Assembly (NCBI GenBank): GCA_902481695.1
Contig: CABSXY010000034.1
Span: 1-12,919 of the forward strand
Length of the DNA: 12,919 nucleotides
Reading direction: 5' to 3'
DNA from: an uncultured Haemophilus sp.
GTDB lineage: Bacteria > Pseudomonadota > Gammaproteobacteria > Enterobacterales > Pasteurellaceae
Shown in pieces: positions 7,835 through 12,919 of the stretch. Below the pieces are notes generated by a model, which was not told the DNA's origin, ran no database searches, and saw nothing but the letters and a program-made list of their open reading frames with translations. Within the stretch, counting starts at the first letter, position 1. Each line of letters begins with the position of its first letter. The position numbers were made by a program, and so were the translations under genes.

Positions 7835-8803
7835 TTATTTCACCCTTTCCGCTATACGTAACACCGCGCTTCTTGAACGTGGATTCGCTGAAATTTCTGC
7901 CTCACTTGGCTGAATTGCCTTACCAATGATTTTTAATTTTTGATTACGTTGGATTTGATCTTCACGTAATGGTAAACCTCTCGGGATATCCTCACCTTTA
8001 CTCTGTTTACGCATGAAATGTTTTACCATTCTATCCTCAAGTGAATGGAAACTGATAATCGATAAACGCCCTTCTGATGCCAACATATCTAATGCAGAAT
8101 TTAATACACTTTCTAATTCATCTAATTCCGCATTAATATAAATTCGAATGGCTTGGAAACTACGTGTCGCTGGATGCTTATGTTTATCTTTAAACGGCAC
8201 GGCTTGAGCGATTAATTCAGCAAGCTGAGAAGTACGACTTAAACATTCAGTGCCATTTTTGACCGCTCTTTTATTAAATTCTACGATGGCTGTAGCAATT
8301 CGTTTTGCAAAACGCTCTTCACCGAAGGTTTTTAACACCCAAGTTAAATCATCAACAGATACTTGTTTTAGCCACTCTGCCGCTGATAAACCTTGTGTGG
8401 TATCCATGCGCATATCTAACGGGCCATCTTTCATAAAACTGAAACCACGCTCGGCTTCATCCAGCTGTGGAGATGATACGCCTAAATCCAGCAAAATGCC
8501 GTCAATTTTACCAACTAAATCGAGTTTTTGACAGATATCTGGAATGTGTGAAAAGCTATTATGTTCAATATGAAAACGAGGGTCTTGAATTTTTTCAGCT
8601 TCAGCAATCGCACGTGGATCACGATCAACGGCAATTAAACGACCATTTTCAGAAAGTTGGGAAAGAATAAGACGAGAATGACCACCACGACCAAAGGTAC
8701 CATCAATATAAATTCCGTTTTCTTTCAACGCCAAACCATTCACCGCTTCGTGAAGCAAAACCGTGATATGTTCAGGTGCAGAAAAGGAATTTTGCGTAGT
8801 CAT
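7835..8803 (-). CDS. rsmH: RsmH, 16S rRNA (cytosine-1402 N4) methyltransferase
   Basis: RsmH (MraW) methylates N4 of C1402 in the decoding centre of 16S rRNA, using S-adenosylmethionine. The product is 322 residues (E. coli 313). The N-terminus EHITVLLHEAVNGL leads into the SAM-binding loop DGTFGRGGHS at 34-43. Other family blocks are DGILLDLGVSSPQLDEAERG, FQAIRIYINAELDELE and LSIISFHSLEDRMVK. The start is the ATG at 8803, but no recognisable Shine-Dalgarno precedes it: the upstream stretch on the minus strand is TTTACTTTTTACTT. An 84-nt gap with a GC-rich hairpin separates it from mraZ, so its expression may be adjusted separately from mraZ. Confidence 0.97.
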   Translation of the reverse strand: MTTQNSFSAPEHITVLLHEAVNGLALKENGIYIDGTFGRGGHSRLILSQLSENGRLIAVDRDPRAIAEAEKIQDPRFHIEHNSFSHIPDICQKLDLVGKIDGILLDLGVSSPQLDEAERGFSFMKDGPLDMRMDTTQGLSAAEWLKQVSVDDLTWVLKTFGEERFAKRIATAIVEFNKRAVKNGTECLSRTSQLAELIAQAVPFKDKHKHPATRSFQAIRIYINAELDELESVLNSALDMLASEGRLSIISFHSLEDRMVKHFMRKQSKGEDIPRGLPLREDQIQRNQKLKIIGKAIQPSEAEISANPRSRSAVLRIAERVK

Positions 8804-8848
8804 AAGTAAAAAGTAAACGTTAAATCAAAATCGATAAAGAAAAGATAG

Positions 8849-8866
8849 AGCGGCGCAAGCACCGCT
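8849..8866 (-). promoter_or_regulatory. GC-rich hairpin in the mraZ-rsmH gap, possible attenuator
   Basis: On the minus strand AGCGGTGCTTGCGCCGCT folds into a 7-bp stem (one G-U pair) capped by a CTTG tetraloop. It is followed by the pyrimidine-rich CTATCTTTTCTTTATC. The shape is that of a leaky intrinsic terminator or an mRNA processing site between mraZ and rsmH. The T-run is interrupted, so full termination is unlikely, and the downstream genes need read-through. A second small stem (TGCTGT at 8881-8886, ACAGCA at 8896-8901) spans the mraZ stop codon. Confidence 0.4.
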
Positions 8867-8887
8867 TATCCTGCTAGTGCTGCTGTT

Positions 8888-9346
8888 CTATAATGACAGC
8901 ATTTTTAGTTCTTCAGAAGATCCGAATTCAGCACTTGAGCCAATTTCGATATCTTCATCAATTTGTGCGTACCATTCAGTATCGCTCCAAATTTCAAATT
9001 TGTTCAACTGCCCGACCAACATTAAGCCTTTTTCTAATTTTGCGTATTGACGTAATGGGCCACTTAATAAGATACGACCTTGCGCATCCATTTCACATTC
9101 TGTGGCATAACCGAGCATAACACGTTGTAAACGGCGTTGATTTGGGTCAAAATTGGAAAGTGAAAGTAGTTTTTGTTCGATTTTTTCCCATTCATTTAAA
9201 GGATAAAGTAATAAACAAGGTTGACGAATATCAACGGTACAAACCATTTGACCTTGGTTCTTTTCCATGATTTCAGCACGATAACGCGTAGGAATCGCTA
9301 CACGACCCTTCGCATCTAAATTTACCGCTGCTGCACCACGAAACAT
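8888..9346 (-). CDS. mraZ: MraZ, transcriptional regulator of the dcw cluster
   Basis: MraZ is a ring-forming DNA-binding protein of the AbrB/SpoVT-like fold that represses its own operon in E. coli. The product is the standard 152 residues and starts MFRGAAAVNLDAKGRVAIPT. It contains the two tandem MraZ half-domains, with DAKGR at 11-15 and DAQGR at 87-91. The start has AAAGG 7 nt upstream. It is the first gene of the cluster. The upstream region carries three 10-bp-spaced GTGG repeats that fit as its operator. Confidence 0.97.
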   Translation of the reverse strand: MFRGAAAVNLDAKGRVAIPTRYRAEIMEKNQGQMVCTVDIRQPCLLLYPLNEWEKIEQKLLSLSNFDPNQRRLQRVMLGYATECEMDAQGRILLSGPLRQYAKLEKGLMLVGQLNKFEIWSDTEWYAQIDEDIEIGSSAEFGSSEELKMLSL

Positions 9347-9390
9347 TTCTCTACCTTTAAACCTTTATTTTTAGAAAAAATTGGCAGAAT

Positions 9391-9420
9391 TCTCCACAAA
9401 ATTCCACTTTTCACCACTTT
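9391..9420 (-). promoter_or_regulatory. Three MraZ boxes (10-bp direct repeats), putative mraZ operator
   Basis: On the minus strand three decamers follow each other: AAAGTGGTGA, AAAGTGGAAT, TTTGTGGAGA. Each has GTGG at the same place (CCAC on the plus strand at 9394-9397, 9404-9407, 9414-9417), so the period is exactly 10 bp. MraZ of E. coli binds TGGGN repeats with 5-nt spacers, also a 10-bp period, and mollicute MraZ binds AAAGTG-type repeats. The array lies directly downstream of the predicted -10 and upstream of mraZ, as expected for autorepression. The MraZ assignment is inference from pattern and place. Confidence 0.75.
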
Positions 9421-9425
9421 GTGTA

Positions 9426-9454
9426 AGTTTATCGGTTGTAGCCTTAACTTGCAA
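9426..9454 (-). promoter_or_regulatory. Putative sigma70 promoter of mraZ and the dcw cluster
   Basis: On the minus strand TTGCAA (9454-9449) and TAAACT (9431-9426) are separated by 17 bp, each matching four of six consensus bases. Transcription would begin near 9419, giving a leader of about 73 nt that starts at the GTGG repeats. The -35 lies in the 8-bp palindrome CTTGCAAG. The sequence further upstream is AT-rich. Confidence 0.55.
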
Positions 9455-9501
9455 GCAATTAAAACGTAAAGATTGGTAAATTTTGGTAATAAAATAAACA
9501 A

Positions 9502-9535
9502 AAAAACCGTTTGAGATTTCCCTCAAACGGTTTTT
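9502..9535 (-). terminator. Intrinsic terminator after the cstA-family gene
   Basis: A perfect 14-bp stem (AAAAACCGTTTGAG at 9502-9515, CTCAAACGGTTTTT at 9522-9535) closes a 6-nt loop. On the minus strand it begins 20 nt after the cstA stop and is followed by a T-rich run (TTTTTTTG then TTTATTTT), so it should end cstA transcription and insulate mraZ. Confidence 0.93.
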
Positions 9536-9555
9536 CAATTTTTAACTCGATTTAA

Positions 9556-11130
9556 TTAGTTATTGACATACGCTTCTTCGTCACGATCACCTAATGGTTT
9601 AAGCTGTGTGAAGAATAAAACTAAACAAAGTACTGTTAAGCCTAAGCCGATGTAAACAGATAATTGATAGTCTAAACCGAAACCGATTTTGTTGTATGCA
9701 AGGTAAGTGAAACATACAGTACTGATAAATGCCGCAGGGATTGTACATACCCAGTGGAATTTATTATAACGGTATAAGTACGCTGCTGCAGTCCATAACA
9801 TAACCATCGCAGTAGTTTGGTTCGCCCAAGTGAAGTAACGCCATAAGATAGAGAAATCCACTTTTGATACGATATAACCAACCACGAATAATGGCACAGC
9901 AATAATTAAACGTTTAGCTAAGGTTTTTTGTTCTAAATGGAAAAATTCTGCAATAACAAGGCGTGCTGCACGGAATGCTGTATCGCCTGATGTAATTGGA
10001 AGAACAACCACACCTAATACTGCAAAAATACCACCAACAAGACCTAAGAAGTGGATTGAAGAATCATAAACCACTTTAGAAGGCGAACCCGCTTTAATCG
10101 CAGCTAACAAATCTGGTAAAGAATCATAGAAACTTAAACCAACTGCACACCATACTAATGCAATCACACCTTCACCGATCATCGCACCGTAGAAAATGAA
10201 ACGCCCTTCTTTTTCGTTTTCAGTACAACGTGCCATTAACGGACTTTGTGTTGCGTGGAAACCAGATAATGCACCACAAGAGATAGTTAAGAACAAGAGT
10301 GGCCATAATGGTAAATCTGCACGGGTTTCAAAGTTTTGGAAGAATTTCTCAAAAGACATACCGTCCACAGAACGATAGAAAGAAATTGGATCTGCTGAGC
10401 TAAGATCTGCACTTACTAAACCATATACCATACCTACAGACATAAAGAGTAATAATGCACCGAAGAATGGGTAGATACGACCGATGATTTTATCAACTGG
10501 AAGTAATGTCGCAAGAATATAGTAAATGAAGATGATACCAGTCCAAACACTGATAACTGTCGCTTTATCCATACCCCAAACGGTAATACCACCTGCTTCA
10601 GCTACTTGATGGATTTCTTCCGCATTGCTAATAGAAATGCTACCTGATGCGGCACCGAACACATCCATTGTAATCGTACCCATTAATTGAGCTGGACTTG
10701 CCACGAATACCACACCCACTAATAATAAAAGCACTACCGCTAATACGTTAATGAATGCTTTAACTGGACGACCTAAGTATTTACCTGCAAGATTAGGCAT
10801 AGATGCCCCGCCATTACGTACACTTAACATTCCGCAGAAATAATCGTGTACCGCACCGGCAAAGATACAGCCAACTACAATCCAAAGCATTGCAACTGGT
10901 CCGTATAACGCACCAAGAATTGGGCCAAAAATTGGACCTGTACCTGCAATGTTTAATAATTGAATTAACCAAATCTTAGTTTTAGACATTGGCATATAGT
11001 CAACGCCATCATTCATGGTATACGCTGGCGTTTGACGATTTGGATTGATCACAAAAATGCGCTCAATCACTCGACTATAAAAGAAATAACCTGCAAGCAA
11101 TAACGCCACGCAGAAGAAAAACCACAACAT
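9556..11130 (-). CDS. CstA-family carbon starvation protein, putative pyruvate or peptide transporter
   Basis: This is an integral inner-membrane protein of the CstA family (Pfam CstA), whose E. coli members CstA and BtsT are linked to peptide and pyruvate uptake. The 524-residue product is mostly hydrophobic segments. The family core is clear: DYMPMSKTKIWLIQLLNIAG at 44-63, GTGPIFGPILGALYGP at 63-78, AGAVHDYFCGMLSVRNGG at 91-108, then SGFHATQSPLMARCTENE with FYGAMIGEGVIALVW further on. It is much shorter than E. coli CstA (about 700 residues) and belongs with the shorter versions found in other bacteria. It has no break or frameshift. The start has GAGGAG 8 nt upstream. A CRP site lies about 120 bp upstream, consistent with catabolite control, and a terminator follows. 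No YbdD/YjiX-type small partner gene is adjacent. The transported substrate cannot be told from the sequence. Confidence 0.92.
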   Translation of the reverse strand: MLWFFFCVALLLAGYFFYSRVIERIFVINPNRQTPAYTMNDGVDYMPMSKTKIWLIQLLNIAGTGPIFGPILGALYGPVAMLWIVVGCIFAGAVHDYFCGMLSVRNGGASMPNLAGKYLGRPVKAFINVLAVVLLLLVGVVFVASPAQLMGTITMDVFGAASGSISISNAEEIHQVAEAGGITVWGMDKATVISVWTGIIFIYYILATLLPVDKIIGRIYPFFGALLLFMSVGMVYGLVSADLSSADPISFYRSVDGMSFEKFFQNFETRADLPLWPLLFLTISCGALSGFHATQSPLMARCTENEKEGRFIFYGAMIGEGVIALVWCAVGLSFYDSLPDLLAAIKAGSPSKVVYDSSIHFLGLVGGIFAVLGVVVLPITSGDTAFRAARLVIAEFFHLEQKTLAKRLIIAVPLFVVGYIVSKVDFSILWRYFTWANQTTAMVMLWTAAAYLYRYNKFHWVCTIPAAFISTVCFTYLAYNKIGFGLDYQLSVYIGLGLTVLCLVLFFTQLKPLGDRDEEAYVNN

Positions 11131-11154
11131 AAAAAATACTCCTCAGGAATAAAT

Positions 11155-11199
11155 GAATACCGAAATTTAGTCATATACTAGACTTCGTCGGCGGTATTC
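11155..11199. repeat. Inverted repeat in the cstA upstream region
   Basis: GAATACCG at 11155-11162 and its exact reverse complement CGGTATTC at 11192-11199 flank a 29-bp spacer. The spacer itself contains a nested AGTC/GACT pair. The right arm overlaps the predicted cstA -10 and the left arm lies about 25 nt upstream of the cstA start codon. It could be a leader-RNA stem if transcription starts further upstream, or a paired operator. Confidence 0.4.
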
Positions 11200-11201
11200 T
11201 A
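11196..11201 (-). promoter_or_regulatory. Putative -10 element of the cstA-family gene
   Basis: On the minus strand TAGAAT matches five of six -10 bases. A TTTTGA 17 bp upstream would be a weak -35, as expected for an activator-dependent promoter. A start near 11189 puts the CRP site centre at about -70, a usual class I position. Confidence 0.4.
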
Positions 11202-11250
11202 AGTGAAAATCATCAAAATCAAAATTTTAATTTCTACAATGTTTCAATTT

Positions 11251-11266
11251 TGTGATCCATGTCACG
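11251..11266. promoter_or_regulatory. CRP (cAMP receptor protein) binding site
   Basis: TGTGA-TCCATG-TCACG matches nine of the ten fixed bases of TGTGA-N6-TCACA, with AT-rich flanks. It lies between the divergent cstA and zinc-ribbon genes. It is centred near -70 for the predicted cstA start and near -42 for the predicted start of the plus-strand gene. Confidence 0.8.
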
Positions 11267-11289
11267 TTTATCATTATGTTTTTTTCACT

Positions 11290-11295
11290 TACAAT
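11290..11295 (+). promoter_or_regulatory. Putative -10 element of the zinc-ribbon gene
   Basis: TACAAT matches five of six -10 bases. The region 17 bp upstream, TTTATC, is a poor -35 and adjoins the CRP site, as at class II CRP-activated promoters. A start at 11300-11302 gives a CRP centre of -41.5 to -43.5. Confidence 0.4.
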
Positions 11296-11332
11296 ATGTT
11301 CATTAATTTAAATAATGAAAAAAGGATCATCA

Positions 11333-11566
11333 ATGGCTCTCACCCGATGTCCAGAATGTCGTAAAAAAATCAGTGAATCGGCTCAATTTTGTCCTCATTG
11401 TGGTTTTTCTTTTAAAGAAGAAGATCTTGAAATTTACAAACAAAAACTTGAACAACAACGTCAACAAAACGCCGAAATTAATCGAAAAAGCACTAAGCTT
11501 CACCTTATTTGGTTTGCTATTTTCACCATCGTTATTTTGCTTGCAAGTTGGCTAACTGGGGAATAA
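11333..11566 (+). CDS. Small zinc-ribbon protein with a C-terminal membrane segment
   Basis: The function is not known. The 77-residue product begins MALTRCPECRKKIS and has a two-knuckle zinc ribbon, CPEC at 6-9 and CPHC at 20-23. A charged, glutamine-rich, probably helical linker follows at about 28-54 (YKQKLEQQRQQNAE). One membrane segment lies at about 57-74, near the C-terminus, so the ribbon probably faces the cytoplasm. The ATG at 11333 has AAGGA 6 nt upstream. An in-frame ATG at 11315 would place the ribosome site inside the gene and is less likely. The gene is alone on the plus strand, shares the CRP-containing region with cstA, and its stop is followed directly by a USS-pair terminator. 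Confidence 0.85.
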   Translation: MALTRCPECRKKISESAQFCPHCGFSFKEEDLEIYKQKLEQQRQQNAEINRKSTKLHLIWFAIFTIVILLASWLTGE

Positions 11567-11607
11567 AAAGTGCGGTCAAAAAACAATGAGAATTTTGACC
11601 GCACTTT
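11567..11607. terminator. Bidirectional terminator built from two inverted uptake sequences
   Basis: A perfect 15-bp stem, AAAGTGCGGTCAAAA at 11567-11581 and TTTTGACCGCACTTT at 11593-11607, closes an 11-nt loop. Each arm contains an exact USS core (11568-11576 plus, 11598-11606 minus) with the extended flank. The stem begins on the base after the zinc-ribbon stop codon and ends 22 nt before the convergent sirtuin stop, so it can serve both genes. Inverted USS pairs acting as terminators are well known in Haemophilus. Confidence 0.92.
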
Positions 11608-11629
11608 ATCTTTATTGCTTAGCTACAGA

Positions 11630-12337
11630 TTAATCTTTTATTTTATCTAACAATACGCTCACTACTTTCGGTACGCCCTTCCCTGCTTTTTCTTTTATTG
11701 CGATGACTTGCTTACGGACAAAGCCTGTATTGGGATTTGGATCGATCAAGTAAATTGGCGCTTTGCTTGGCGCTTCATTAACTAAGCCATTCGCAGGATA
11801 CACTTGCAAAGAAGTACCAATCACTAACACGACATCTGCTTGTTCTACGATATCAATTGCTCGCGCTAACATCGGCACCATTTCACCGAAAAAAACAATA
11901 TATGGACGCATTGGATGCCCATTTGGATCTTTATCTTCCAATTTCTGATCACCAAAACAATCTACGATATAGCTTTCATCAAAGCTACTGCGAGCTTTAT
12001 TTAATTCTCCATGTAAATGTAAAACGTTTGAGCTTCCTGCACGTTCATGTAAATCATCCACATTTTGCGTGATAATTCTGACATCATAGGCTTTTTCTAA
12101 TTCAACTAAGGCGAAATGTGCAGCGTTTGGCTTAGCCTCTGCAACATTTTTACGGCGTTGATTATAGAAATCGAGTACTTTCGCGCGATTCTTTTGCAAG
12201 GCTTCAGGCGTGCAAACTTCTTCTACTTTATGCCCTGCCCACAAGCCATCTTCCGCTCTAAAAGTTGGAATACCACTTTCGGCACTAATTCCAGCTCCCG
12301 TTAATACCACGCAAATTGGTTTCTTTTCCAAAGTCAT
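11630..12337 (-). CDS. CobB-like NAD-dependent protein deacylase (sirtuin) lacking the zinc cysteines
   Basis: Sirtuins remove acyl groups from lysines while consuming NAD. The 235-residue product has the NAD-binding GAGISAESGIPTFR at 14-27, TQNVDDLH at 90-97, and HLHGE at 107-111 with H109 as the catalytic base. GTSLQVYPA and the late IDPNP segment complete the Rossmann fold. Y58 and R61 in FYNQRRK match the Tyr-x-x-Arg pocket that lets CobB and SIRT5 take succinyl or malonyl lysine. The region between HLHGE and FGEM, where CobB-type enzymes carry four zinc-binding cysteines, has only C127, so zinc is probably not bound. The ATG lies 3 nt after the upstream gene's stop with AAGGAG inside that gene, so the two are probably cotranscribed and coupled. 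Confidence 0.93.
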   Translation of the reverse strand: MTLEKKPICVVLTGAGISAESGIPTFRAEDGLWAGHKVEEVCTPEALQKNRAKVLDFYNQRRKNVAEAKPNAAHFALVELEKAYDVRIITQNVDDLHERAGSSNVLHLHGELNKARSSFDESYIVDCFGDQKLEDKDPNGHPMRPYIVFFGEMVPMLARAIDIVEQADVVLVIGTSLQVYPANGLVNEAPSKAPIYLIDPNPNTGFVRKQVIAIKEKAGKGVPKVVSVLLDKIKD

Positions 12338-12340
12338 TTT

Positions 12341-12919
12341 TCAGGCTCCTTTCTCTTCTAAAATTTCATCAATCTGTCTATCTCTAGCCATCATGCCAAA
12401 TATATTCCCCGCTTTATAAAGGGGTTGATAAGTATAGCTTTCAATATGTAAGAATGGCTTCTCTGAAAGGCGTTGGAAATATTGTTTTAGCTGTGATTTT
12501 GAGCGTAACAACACGTCATATTCGGCTTGAATATGGGCACTCATTGCTTCAATACGCATTTTAAATTCATCACTGAGATAAGGACTGATAATTAAATAGA
12601 GCGTTTTGTGTTCGGTTGCTGTTTCATCCACATAAACACAGGCCAAATTAAACACTTGCCATTTATAACGATCTGCAAAAGCACCAATGATTCGGCTTTG
12701 ATCTTCATTTTCAACTTGCACAAGTGCGGCTGATTTTTTTAAACAATCTTGCAAAATGTCACTTGGTGTAAAAGGTCCACAATCTAAGTAAGAGAGAACA
12801 CAGTTCCAATTAGCAAATTGTTCCGTACCAAAATGTAAGTGTTTGCCTTCGAATTTATCCGCCCCATTTTTAGTGCGATCATCAATTAAATAATCGCCTT
12901 GGTTCAGGTTTTTATGGTG
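12341..12919 (-). CDS. C-terminal part of an NT5C-like 5'-nucleotidase (HAD family) with an unrecognised C-terminal extension
   Basis: The reading frame is open from the right edge of the window to the stop at 12341, giving 192 residues without a start. The first 45 (HHKNLNQGDYLIDDRTKNGA, then DKFEGKHLHFGTEQFANW) match the closing part of NT5C-type 5'(3')-deoxyribonucleotidases, with the DD motif of HAD motif IV followed by the usual GxxxhFGTexFxNW segment. Such proteins normally end close to this point. Here about 140 further residues follow with no stop. They include a hydrophobic strand TLYLIISPYLS, helical charged stretches and a C-terminal RQIDEILEEKGA. I do not recognise this region. 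An internal TTG at 12754 could be read as a start but has no support. The gene leads into the sirtuin gene with a 3-nt gap. Confidence 0.75.
   Translation of the reverse strand, partial: HHKNLNQGDYLIDDRTKNGADKFEGKHLHFGTEQFANWNCVLSYLDCGPFTPSDILQDCLKKSAALVQVENEDQSRIIGAFADRYKWQVFNLACVYVDETATEHKTLYLIISPYLSDEFKMRIEAMSAHIQAEYDVLLRSKSQLKQYFQRLSEKPFLHIESYTYQPLYKAGNIFGMMARDRQIDEILEEKGA

Noticed and set aside
8261..8269. ACCGCTCTT, a one-mismatch uptake sequence in rsmH
   Set aside because: The core is not exact; it may be a decayed or forming USS but cannot be told from chance.
10031..10038. GTTGGTGG on the minus strand, matching the Haemophilus Chi pattern GNTGGTGG
   Set aside because: One or two matches are expected by chance in 12.9 kb over both strands, and it lies in the cstA coding region.
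11315..11332. Upstream ATG for the zinc-ribbon gene
   Set aside because: The stretch contains the AAGGA ribosome site for the ATG at 11333, so the longer form would lack a ribosome site of its own.
12722..12730. AAGTGCGGC, a one-mismatch uptake sequence in the nucleotidase-like gene
   Set aside because: Last core base differs from AAGTGCGGT; left out of the count.
12341..12754. Separate 137-residue gene starting at TTG 12754
   Set aside because: The same frame continues upstream to the window edge with clear nucleotidase sequence, so the TTG is internal.

Overview
The window is a piece of a Pasteurellaceae chromosome, most likely from a Haemophilus species. The 9-mer AAGTGCGGT (the Haemophilus DNA uptake sequence, USS) occurs nine times, against about 0.1 expected by chance. 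The DNA is AT-rich by eye. The proteins are H. influenzae-like but clearly diverged: FtsI aligns residue for residue with H. influenzae PBP3 numbering yet differs at many positions. H. parainfluenzae or a close relative is my best guess from memory; the species is not proven.

Positions 1-9346, all on the minus strand, hold the upstream part of the division and cell wall (dcw) cluster. In transcription order it reads mraZ, rsmH, ftsL, ftsI, murE, murF, mraY, murD, ftsW, and ftsW runs off the left edge. From rsmH onward the genes are packed with gaps of 1-15 nt or short overlaps. The exceptions are 84 nt between mraZ and rsmH, which carries a GC-rich hairpin, and 62 nt between mraY and murD, which carries a REP-like palindrome. 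The products regulate the cluster (MraZ), methylate 16S rRNA (RsmH), make the lipid-linked peptidoglycan precursor (MurE, MurF, MurD, MraY) and build septal wall (FtsL, FtsI, FtsW). A sigma70-like promoter and three 10-bp-phased GTGG repeats, taken as MraZ boxes, precede mraZ.

Positions 9347-11332 hold a strong terminator, a 524-residue CstA-family transporter gene on the minus strand, and a divergent regulatory region with a near-consensus CRP site. That site is placed so that it could serve both cstA and the plus-strand gene beyond it. The plus-strand gene (11333-11566) encodes a 77-residue zinc-ribbon protein with one membrane segment. Its terminator is made of two inverted USS copies.

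Positions 11630-12919, on the minus strand, hold a two-gene unit that enters from the right edge. The first gene is the 3' part of a protein whose visible start matches the end of the NT5C-type 5'-nucleotidase (HAD) family, followed by about 140 residues I do not recognise. Three nt later comes a CobB-like sirtuin that keeps the NAD and catalytic motifs and the Tyr-x-x-Arg acyl pocket but lacks the zinc-binding cysteines.

Most of the window is conserved housekeeping DNA. The least ordinary parts are the nucleotidase-sirtuin pair, the shared CRP region and the small palindromic elements. I saw no tRNA, rRNA, CRISPR array, complete insertion sequence or prophage gene.
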